NCBI RefSeq assembly: GCF_022698165.1
Contig: NZ_JALDAY010000008.1
Location: forward strand, 536,372-600,371
Source: Streptomyces cylindrosporus
GTDB taxonomy: Bacteria > Actinomycetota > Actinomycetes > Streptomycetales > Streptomycetaceae
Length of the DNA: 64,000 nucleotides
Reading direction: 5' to 3'
Within the stretch, counting starts at the first letter, position 1, and the number at the start of each line of letters is the position of its first letter. Shown piece after piece: positions 16,862 through 22,558 of the stretch. The notes beneath the pieces are model-generated. The model made no database searches. It was not told the DNA's origin and saw only the letters and a program-made list of their open reading frames with translations. Both the position numbers and the translations under genes were made by a program.

Positions 16862-17290
16862 CTAAGCGAGAGCGGCCAGACCGGCGACGGCGAGGAAGAC
16901 GAACAGTCCCGCGACGAGGAGCAGAGCCGGCGCCGTGATCATCACGATGTGGCGGTGGTGCACCAGGGACGCGCCGAGGAGGTTCTTCAGTTCCGCCGTC
17001 GCCGGTGACTCGGGGTCGTACACGACCTTGACGGTGGCTCCGGGCGTTTCGGAGACGCTGCGCATCGGAACCGATTCGGCGCCGTGCTTCGTGCCGTCGG
17101 GGAGGGTGTAGGAGAAGCGCACGGTGCCTTCGTCGTCGTTCCAGGACAGCGAGGTGCACAGTCCGTCCGTCTCGACGCCGGATGCCAGCAGGCGCCGGGC
17201 CGCCCGGTACTTGCGGCGGGACCGGACGAGGGTGGCGCCGAGAACCGCGAGTACCGCGGCCAGGACGACCAGGTAGACGACGGTGCCCAT
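16862..17290 (-). CDS. DUF3592-type membrane protein
   Basis: Protein of 142 residues from the ATG at 17290, preceded by GGGGGAG at 6 nt. There is a membrane segment at each end (VVYLVVLAAVLAVLGATLV and IVMITAPALLLVAGLFVFLAVAGLAALA) with a small beta domain between them (SLSWNDDEGTVRFSYTLPDGTKH, VKVVYDPESPATAE), as in DUF3592 proteins. It would sit in the cytoplasmic membrane with the beta domain probably outside. It is not a known tail component, so it is probably an accessory (moron) gene in the module. An immunity or exclusion role is a guess only. Confidence 0.65.
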   Translation of the reverse strand: MGTVVYLVVLAAVLAVLGATLVRSRRKYRAARRLLASGVETDGLCTSLSWNDDEGTVRFSYTLPDGTKHGAESVPMRSVSETPGATVKVVYDPESPATAELKNLLGASLVHHRHIVMITAPALLLVAGLFVFLAVAGLAALA

Positions 17291-17384
17291 CGCTCGCTCC
17301 CCCATCCCCGTCGCGCGCCGGCGATCGCGGGGTCTCATGATGCCGTAGGTGATCGCGGCTGTCGACGCTCGGACTCCGCACCGG

Positions 17385-17714
17385 TCACGAGGGTTCGTCG
17401 GCGGGATGCGGGCGGGCCTCGGGCGGGTTGGAGGGGTGCTGCTGCGGGAACGGCAGCACCTTCGCACCGTCGCCCGAACCGGGCCCCGGTCCTCCCTCCG
17501 CCCGGCGCCGCTCCTCGTGCTCGCCCCGGTCCCGCCACCCCTGCCCGTACGCCCGCAGCTCCCGCTTCTCGATCTCGGACCGCGAAGTGACCACGAGGTC
17601 GGGTGGTACGGGGCGCCCCCGCAGTCGCTCGCCCAGCGCTCGTCGTACTTCCGCTGTGGCCTCCGCGTACTCGCTACCGCCCCACACCGTGTCCGTGCCC
17701 TCGTCCTTGGTCAC
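17385..17714 (-). CDS. Hypothetical hydrophilic protein of the tail module
   Basis: Protein of 109 residues from a GTG. The first half is helical and charged (TAEVRRALGERLRGRPVPPDL, EIEKRELRAYGQGWRDRG) and the last 40 residues are Pro/Gly-rich and disordered. No family is recognised. It sits between the fibre-like gene and the membrane protein, with about 110 nt on each side. Confidence 0.55.
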   Translation of the reverse strand: MTKDEGTDTVWGGSEYAEATAEVRRALGERLRGRPVPPDLVVTSRSEIEKRELRAYGQGWRDRGEHEERRRAEGGPGPGSGDGAKVLPFPQQHPSNPPEARPHPADEPS

Positions 17715-17823
17715 CCGGTCCCCATCCCTGTCGCATCCGCCCCACGCGTCTTCGAACGTATGAGCGATTACTGTTCGGGATAATACTCGCCCGGACGGTG
17801 ATCACCAGGCGATAACACGACTC

Positions 17824-18474
17824 TCAGGCCACCTCGTAGGTCCCGCCGATCCGGATGACGTTGCCGCTCGCGTACGCCGTCCCCAGCACCCCGCCGCTGC
17901 CGAGCTGCGTGGCCGCGGGACTGGACGCCGAGGCCGGGCCCCACATGGTGAACGAGGTGGCCCCGGTGGCCGAGTTCGGCTGGCAGGAGACCAGCGCCCG
18001 GCCCCCGCTGACGGCCGCGATCCCCTGGAACTGCGGCAGCCCGCCCAGCGCACCGGAGGTGACGGGAAGACCGAAGGAGTAGTTGCCGCTGCCGTACGCC
18101 GTCGACGCCCCGAACTGCACCAGCGTGGTGAAGTGGCAGACCTTGCCGACGACCGCGTACCTGCCGGTCAGCGTGCCGTCGCCGATCGCCGGATTCGTCG
18201 TGGTGGCGGTCCAGGTGGGGGTGTACGTGTTCCAGGCGCCGAGCGCGATCCACGCCGAGCCGGTGTAGTAACTGAGCGTGCCGGGCGTCGTCAGCCAGGC
18301 GACCATGCCGGCGGCCGGGGTGGTGACCGCCGAGTCCCGGGCGGCGGCGTTGGCGTACCGCAGGACGGTGCGGGCGTCGACGCCCTCGGCGAGGGACTGG
18401 AGGTGGAGGGGGAGGTTGGCGGTGTCGGTGGGCTGGGGGTAGGGGAGGTTGTTGAGGGGTGTGTAGAGGGTCAT
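17824..18474 (-). CDS. Tail-fibre-like / receptor-binding-type protein
   Basis: Protein of 216 residues. Residues 1-45 (LYTPLNNLPYPQPTDTANLPLHL) form an attachment-like segment often seen at the start of actinophage minor tail proteins. Residues 75-216 (WNTYTPTWTATTTNPAIGDG, GRYAVVGKVCHF, YSFGLPVTSGALG) form a beta-rich trimer-type domain common at the C-terminus of Streptomyces phage fibres. ATG with GTAGGAG upstream. In most siphoviruses fibre genes lie after the tail tip; here the gene sits between the chaperones and the tape measure. It could determine target specificity. Confidence 0.7.
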   Translation of the reverse strand: MTLYTPLNNLPYPQPTDTANLPLHLQSLAEGVDARTVLRYANAAARDSAVTTPAAGMVAWLTTPGTLSYYTGSAWIALGAWNTYTPTWTATTTNPAIGDGTLTGRYAVVGKVCHFTTLVQFGASTAYGSGNYSFGLPVTSGALGGLPQFQGIAAVSGGRALVSCQPNSATGATSFTMWGPASASSPAATQLGSGGVLGTAYASGNVIRIGGTYEVA

Positions 18475-18544
18475 GGGAATTCGCTCCTACGAGGGCTTCG
18501 GGCCCGTGAACCGGCCGTGACCGTGAACCATTCGTGGCCGTGAA

Positions 18545-19230
18545 CTACGAGAAGAACTGGGCCAGTTCGGCGTGGGTGGGGTTGTGCACCCCGGACTCCG
18601 AGGGCTGCGGGTCGGGGTGGGTAGCACCAGGCCGCGGCACCGGCTTCGGGTACTCCAGCGGCTCCGTGTCCTCGTCCCGGTTGACCGTCGCGAACATCCA
18701 GTTGGCCTCGGCGAGTCGGTCGACCGCGGCGGCGAGGAGGTGGTCGGTGACCGACCAGTCCGCCGCCTCGCCGTGCAGCTCGCGCAGCGTCGCGCTGTCC
18801 GGCGGCAGATGCCGGACCAGCACCGCGAGCCGGCGCGCGGAGAGCCGGCCGCGGTGCCAGTCGAGCAGGTCCACGCCGTAGTGGCGGAGCAGGTCCGCCT
18901 CCAGAGCCTCGGCGTGCTCGTCGACGAACTCGCCGAGGCTCAGCCTTCCCCCAGGCCGAGCCCGGTCTCCTTGCCGTACGCCTCCATGATCGCGGCGATG
19001 TCCTGCATGGTGACCTCGTGCCGGTCGAAGCGCGCGAACTGGTCCGCGCCGAGCAGCACGGCCAGCAGACCGTCAACGTCGTTGTCGTCGAGCTCGCGCA
19101 GGGCGCGGGCGGTCTTGCGGGTCAGCTCGGTGGGGAGCGTGAAGGTGTCGCCGTCGATGGTGAACGACCAGCTGCGGCCGAGCGCCTCCAGTCGCTGGGC
19201 GCGGGCGGCGCCGACGTCGAAACCTGCCAT
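18545..19230 (-). CDS. Tail assembly chaperone, -1 frameshift fusion product
   Basis: Fusion of the upstream chaperone with a second open frame, lambda gpGT style. Translation from 19230 reaches the slippery stretch GGGGGAA (minus strand, 18952-18946), where a -1 shift avoids the TGA at 18940. It then reads RLSLGEFVDEHAEALEADLL and continues through YGVDLLDWHRGRLSARR to the TAG at 18545, about 228 residues in all. The second frame has no convincing start and ribosome-binding site of its own: the only candidate, a GTG at 18874, would cut off the conserved LGEFVDEHAEALEADLLRHYG helix. This matches the universal rule in long-tailed phages that the tape measure is chaperoned by two products in a fixed ratio. 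Shift direction comes from the frames: -1, not +1. Confidence 0.8.
18940..19230 (-). CDS. Tail assembly chaperone (G-like, unshifted product)
   Basis: Protein of 96 residues (ATG with GGAG upstream) ending in GLGLGEG and TGA at 18940. Features such as FTIDGDTFTLPTELTRK, LDDNDVDGLLAVLLG and AIMEAYGKETG are those of the first tail-assembly chaperone, which coats the tape measure and recruits the major tail protein. The start follows the major tail gene by about 110 nt, the standard order. Most ribosomes should end here, with a minority shifting to make the fusion. Confidence 0.8.
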   Translation of the reverse strand: MAGFDVGAARAQRLEALGRSWSFTIDGDTFTLPTELTRKTARALRELDDNDVDGLLAVLLGADQFARFDRHEVTMQDIAAIMEAYGKETGLGLGEG

Positions 19231-19339
19231 GGTTCAACTCCGTTCAGGGAATGTGATGTTGGGGCGGATGGGATGGTGCGAGCGGGCCGGGGCGCGGGGA
19301 GGGTGCGCCCCGGCCCACTCGCCGGGGGGAGGGGGAGGG

Positions 19340-19915
19340 TCAGGCCGCGCTGTACGCCGGGTCCTTCATCAGGAAGCTGGCCAGCGGCTTGGTGTCGTCT
19401 GCCGACAGGGCCGTGAAGGTGACGCCGAGCTTGATGGAGCCGGTGCGGGTCAGCGACAGCTCCTCGGAGTCGGTGACCTGGCCGCGCGGGACGACGAAGC
19501 GGTACGTGATGGCGCTGCCGTCGCTGAACTCGATGCCGAGCGCCTTCTCGTTGAACTTCGGGGCGGAGGCGAGGTCGTACTTGTAGATGCCGGAGCCGGT
19601 CGCGGTCTCGGCGACGGCGTCGCCGCCCATGAAGAACGGCAGGGTGTCCTCGTTCAGCTGCAGCAGCTGGAACTTCACAGTCAGGTCGCGGTCGGAGTAG
19701 ATGAACCGGGCCGGGGAGACCGACTGCCAGGTCTCGACCGGGTCCAGCTTGTCCTTCTTGGCGATCTTGATGCCGTCCTGCGAGGTGTAGCCGAGGTCCT
19801 TCCAGGCCGCGGCCCACGCGGCGGTGGTGTCGGCCGGCGCGGCAGTGCCGACCGGGGCGACCAGGATGCGGCCGGTGCCGGCGACGCGGATCTCGCCTGA
19901 GTTGTTGCCTGCCAT
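19340..19915 (-). CDS. Major tail tube protein
   Basis: Protein of 191 residues from the ATG at 19915 with GAGGAG 7 nt upstream. It has the tail-tube pattern: N-terminal GEIRVAGTGRILVAPVGTAAP, a WKDLGYTSQDGIKIAKKDK loop, the FIYSDRDLTVKFQLLQLN strands and C-terminal LGVTFTALSADDTKPLASFLM. It should polymerise into the non-contractile tail tube. It sits between the tail terminator and the chaperones, as in siphoviruses. No sheath gene is present, so the tail is of the flexible, non-contractile kind. Confidence 0.85.
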   Translation of the reverse strand: MAGNNSGEIRVAGTGRILVAPVGTAAPADTTAAWAAAWKDLGYTSQDGIKIAKKDKLDPVETWQSVSPARFIYSDRDLTVKFQLLQLNEDTLPFFMGGDAVAETATGSGIYKYDLASAPKFNEKALGIEFSDGSAITYRFVVPRGQVTDSEELSLTRTGSIKLGVTFTALSADDTKPLASFLMKDPAYSAA

Positions 19916-20049
19916 GCGTAACTCCTCTGGGAGAAGGGTGTGTTGAGAGGTGCCGGTGCCACCCGGACATGCCGAGGGCCCTGCCCTCGCGCCGCCGGTC
20001 GGCGGGGAGGGGCAGGGGCCCGAACGGGATGAGCGGGGCGGCGGCCGGT

Positions 20050-20457
20050 TCAGGTGGCGTGGATGTTCAGCCGGACCGTGGAGTAGTAGCGGTTGGCCGC
20101 CGACCGGTTCCAGTCCGGCAGCCACCGCGGCCCGTCGGCCTCGACGACGTCGGTGACGCTCGCCGTGCCGTAGAGCGTGCCGCGCAGCGCGAGGAGCGCG
20201 GCGCGGACCTTCAGGGCCAGGGTGTGGGCGGTGGTCTTGTCGGGGCCGTAGACCTCGATGTCCACCAGGGGTGTGTCGAGATGCTGGTCGTCGATCCAGG
20301 CCCCGCCGGAGCGGGAGACCAGGACGACCTGCTGGGTGCCGTCGAAGCCGGCCGGCGGGACGTTGTCCACGGTGGCGGCGGCGAGTTCGGCGCGGTCGGT
20401 CAGGAAGTCGACGACGAGTCGCTCGACGTCGGGGAAGGTGACCGTCGGATCGGCCAC
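20050..20457 (-). CDS. Tail terminator (tail completion) protein
   Basis: Protein of 135 residues from the GTG at 20457, with GGGAGG upstream; longer in-frame starts cross the operator. The pattern FPDVERLVVDFLTD, GAWIDDQHLDTPLVDIEVYGPDKTTAHTLALKVRAAL matches phage tail terminators, which cap the tube at the head-proximal end. It is the first structural gene of the operon, 76 nt after a dyad operator. In a full phage a head-completion set would precede it; none is present. Confidence 0.75.
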   Translation of the reverse strand: MADPTVTFPDVERLVVDFLTDRAELAAATVDNVPPAGFDGTQQVVLVSRSGGAWIDDQHLDTPLVDIEVYGPDKTTAHTLALKVRAALLALRGTLYGTASVTDVVEADGPRWLPDWNRSAANRYYSTVRLNIHAT

Positions 20458-20533
20458 GGGGTGGCCTCCCTTCGCGGTGCTTCGTGTGGAGCGGCGGCGG
20501 GTACAGCTCCGCCGCTGCACCAACTGTGACATG

Positions 20534-20551
20534 TTGCGAGCGAGAGCGCAA
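20534..20551. promoter_or_regulatory. Dyad operator upstream of the tail structural operon
   Basis: TTGCG at 20534-20538 and CGCAA at 20547-20551 are separated by 8 nt. The extended left arm CATGTTGCGA (20530-20539) is identical to that of the site at 21476-21485 in the divergent regulator region. It lies about 77 nt before the tail-terminator GTG, a natural place for a repressor operator. Confidence 0.6.
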
Positions 20552-20592
20552 CAAGAGGACAAGAGTTCTTGTCGGCCTGCGCCCCGGTCACG

Positions 20593-20790
20593 TCAGTCAC
20601 GGCGCCCGGACCGCCCCCGCGCGGCCCGCTCCGCGGCGAACACGTCCTCCAACCGGAAGAGATGCGTACGCCCTTGCCGGCCGGCGGCGGTCAACCGCCC
20701 CAGCTGAACCCACTTCCGTACGGTCGCGGGGGCGACCCCCGCCTCCTTCGCGGCCGTCGCCCCGGTCACCAGGGTGGGCTCGGCACTCAT
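20593..20790 (-). CDS. Small MerR/excisionase-type helix-turn-helix protein
   Basis: Protein of 65 residues from the ATG at 20790 with GGAGGAGG upstream. TGATAAKEAGVAPATVRKWVQLGRLTAAGRQGRTHLFRLEDVFAAE is a winged-helix domain of the MerR/excisionase type covering nearly the whole protein. Its ATG overlaps the stop of the preceding zinc-ribbon gene (ATGA). It is well placed to regulate the tail operon that starts 140 nt downstream, or to be a remnant of a phage excisionase. There is no effector domain. Confidence 0.75.
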   Translation of the reverse strand: MSAEPTLVTGATAAKEAGVAPATVRKWVQLGRLTAAGRQGRTHLFRLEDVFAAERAARGRSGRRD

Positions 20791-21377
20791 CGGCCGACCT
20801 CCTCCCCTTCGTCCCAACTGTGCCTGTACGCGGGGTCGCTGGAGCACCGGCACGCCGGATCGCCGCACCGGCACCCGGGGTTGACGCAGAGCACGGTCCC
20901 CGCGGCCGGCAGGGCGCGCAGGGAGACCGAGTCGCACCACGGGCAACGGCCGTCCAGGCGCACCATCGCCTCGGCGGTCCCGAGCGTGCGCCCGAGGCGC
21001 CGGGCCATACGACGGCATTCGTCGAGGACGTGACGGGCCAGGACCGGGTGGTCGGCCACCTGGTCCAGCAGTAAGGCGATCCGCGCGAGCCGCTCGGGCA
21101 CGCCGACCCGCGGCGCACGGCCGAGCCCGAGCTTGTCCCGTACGGCCTCTTCGAGTTCGACCACGCCGTCCGTGATGTCCCGTACGGCGTCGGAGACATG
21201 GAGGCGCACGGGGGCGGAACCCGTGCCGCCGCGGCTGCCCCGGGTACGGGACGCGAGCACGCCCGGACTGCTGCTCCCCGGCGCCAACTCGGCAAGAAGC
21301 TCGGGGAATTGACGTATCAGAATGTCGATCCAGTGGGCGGCGCGGGTGGTGTCCCGGGCGGTGAGTTCGGACGGCAT
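20787..21377 (-). CDS. Cys-rich (zinc-ribbon) protein at head of tail module
   Basis: Protein of 196 residues from the ATG at 21377 (GGGAG upstream). The N-terminal 110 residues are helical (TTRAAHWIDILIRQFPELLAELA; DAVRDITDGVVELEEAVRDKL). The C-terminus holds CPWC, then CVNPGCRCGDPACRC, two zinc-binding knuckles, followed by DPAYRHSWDEGEE. Proteins of this layout are common in actinophage and Streptomyces prophage early regions and are likely DNA- or RNA-binding. It is divergent from the XRE repressor gene and shares the operator-rich gap with it. Confidence 0.7.
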   Translation of the reverse strand: MPSELTARDTTRAAHWIDILIRQFPELLAELAPGSSSPGVLASRTRGSRGGTGSAPVRLHVSDAVRDITDGVVELEEAVRDKLGLGRAPRVGVPERLARIALLLDQVADHPVLARHVLDECRRMARRLGRTLGTAEAMVRLDGRCPWCDSVSLRALPAAGTVLCVNPGCRCGDPACRCSSDPAYRHSWDEGEEVGR

Positions 21378-21479
21378 GGCGAAGTGCTCCCAACGTGCGT
21401 GAGGCGGGTTTTCGGTGGCCGCCGACCGCTGACAGCCGGCCGCGGCTGCTTGTTGCGCGTGCGCGCCTAGCTTGGCATG

Positions 21480-21497
21480 TTGCGAAGGCGCACGCAA
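21480..21497. promoter_or_regulatory. Dyad operator in divergent regulator region
   Basis: TTGCG (21480-21484) N8 CGCAA (21493-21497), with the same extended left arm CATGTTGCGA as the site before the tail operon. It sits between the divergent zinc-ribbon gene and XRE gene and is the likely repressor site. Confidence 0.6.
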
Positions 21498-21560
21498 TTG
21501 GCATATGCGGGCCGGGATTCCCCGAATCGGTTCTGATGCGCGCGCGCACCCACGTATTTT

Positions 21561-21574
21561 CGCGTGCGCACGCG
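21561..21574. promoter_or_regulatory. Perfect 14-bp palindrome upstream of XRE gene
   Basis: CGCGTGCGCACGCG is a perfect palindrome 46 nt before the XRE ATG. Imperfect relatives (GCGCGTGCGCGC at 21455-21466 and GCGCGCGCACCC near 21541) are nearby. It could be a second operator class for autoregulation. Confidence 0.5.
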
Positions 21575-21620
21575 CGCTAAAGTGGGCGCGTCAGCGAGGG
21601 ATGAAGAGGGGCACCCACTC

Positions 21621-22082
21621 ATGAAGAGCGACGCCGAGCACATCGAGGAATTCGCCGCCTGGGTCGAGGACGTGATGCGGGCGCGCGGTTACGACATCGA
21701 CAGCCCGCGCGGCGGTGGCAGGACCAAGCTGGCCGAGGACGCCGGCGTGCACCGCGCGGCCGTGACGCGGCTGCTGCAACGGCAGAGCATGCCCGACCTG
21801 GACACGATGAGGGGCCTCGCGCGCGCCCTGCGCGTCCCCGTCCGGGACGTCCTGATCCGCTCCGGCAGGCTGACGGAGGAGGACCTGCCACAGTCCCCGG
21901 CACCCCCGACGCCCGCCTCACCGTCCCCCGACGCCCCCCTCTCCGCGGAACAGGCGGCCACGGCCCTGGGCATCCCGGAACACCTGCGCTCGGCGTTCGT
22001 CCAGATCACGGAGCAACTGCGACTGGGTTCGGCGGGGGCGCCGACGCCGGAGGGCGGGGCGGACGGGCAGGCGGGGCGCTGA
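21621..22082 (+). CDS. XRE-family transcriptional regulator (putative tail-module repressor)
   Basis: Protein of 153 residues. The HTH lies at about residues 34-82: TKLAEDAGVHRAAVTRLLQRQSMPDLDTMRGLARALRVPVRDVLIRSG. The C-terminal half is Pro/Ser-rich and then LSAEQAATALGIPEHLRSAFVQITEQLRLG, probably for dimer or partner contact. There is no LexA-like peptidase Ser-Lys dyad that I can see, so induction is not by the classical RecA-cleavage route. It is transcribed away from the tail module, as phage repressors are. An upstream in-frame ATG at 21601 is possible; 21621 was chosen because AGAGGGG lies 9 nt before it. Confidence 0.8.
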   Translation: MKSDAEHIEEFAAWVEDVMRARGYDIDSPRGGGRTKLAEDAGVHRAAVTRLLQRQSMPDLDTMRGLARALRVPVRDVLIRSGRLTEEDLPQSPAPPTPASPSPDAPLSAEQAATALGIPEHLRSAFVQITEQLRLGSAGAPTPEGGADGQAGR

Positions 22083-22150
22083 CCGTCAACCGGGCCGCCA
22101 CCCACCCGACCGGTCGTCGCCGCGCCGCCGACGTGAGTCAGGATGGGCCC

Positions 22151-22477
22151 ATGAGCGTAGTGAAGATCAACGTGCTGACCGTGCCCGCCGAGCAGCGGGA
22201 GGTCCTGGAGAAGCGGTTCGCCTCGCGGGCCGGTGCCGTGGAGGGGGCCGACGGGTTCGAGTGGTTCGAGCTGCTGCGGCCGGTCGAGGGCACCGACCAG
22301 TACCTCGTGTACACGCGCTGGCGTGACGAGGAGTCCTTCCAGGCATGGATGGAGGGCTCGATGAAGTCCGCGCACCAAGGCGGCGGCGAAGGCGCCGAGC
22401 GCCCGAAGCCGGCGGCCAGCGGCTCGACCCTGTGGTCGTTCGACGTGGTGCAGTCGGCGGCGCCGAAGAACGCCTGA
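22151..22477 (+). CDS. Antibiotic-biosynthesis-monooxygenase (ABM) domain protein
   Basis: Protein of 108 residues. The ABM ferredoxin-like fold is seen in VVKINVLTVPAEQREVLEKRFASRAGAVEGADGFEWFELLRPVEGTDQYLVYTRW followed by ESFQAWMEG. Relatives include small heme-degrading enzymes and quinol monooxygenases; the EGADGFEWFELLRP stretch is like actinobacterial heme-oxygenase-type members, but the heme ligand cannot be assigned with certainty. The ATG at 22151 is preferred over a GTG at 22133. It ends in a bidirectional terminator and lies between the XRE gene and the Fe-S oxidoreductase. Confidence 0.75.
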   Translation: MSVVKINVLTVPAEQREVLEKRFASRAGAVEGADGFEWFELLRPVEGTDQYLVYTRWRDEESFQAWMEGSMKSAHQGGGEGAERPKPAASGSTLWSFDVVQSAAPKNA

Positions 22478-22508
22478 CCGTCCGACCCTCCGACCGCGGG
22501 TACGACAA

Positions 22509-22537
22509 CGCCCCCTGCCCGTGCGGGTCAGGGGGCG
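22509..22537. terminator. Bidirectional terminator
   Basis: CGCCCCCTG (22509-22517) pairs with CAGGGGGCG (22529-22537) across an 11-nt loop, between two convergent genes. Confidence 0.8.
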
Positions 22538-22558
22538 CCGTCATGGCCGTACGAACCG

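Noticed and set aside
10325..22082. Contractile injection system or R-type tailocin
   Set aside because: No sheath, baseplate gpJ-like or AAA ATPase genes; only a non-contractile tube and tape measure are found.
10325..22082. Complete prophage
   Set aside because: No capsid, portal, terminase, integrase or flanking direct repeats seen in the window.
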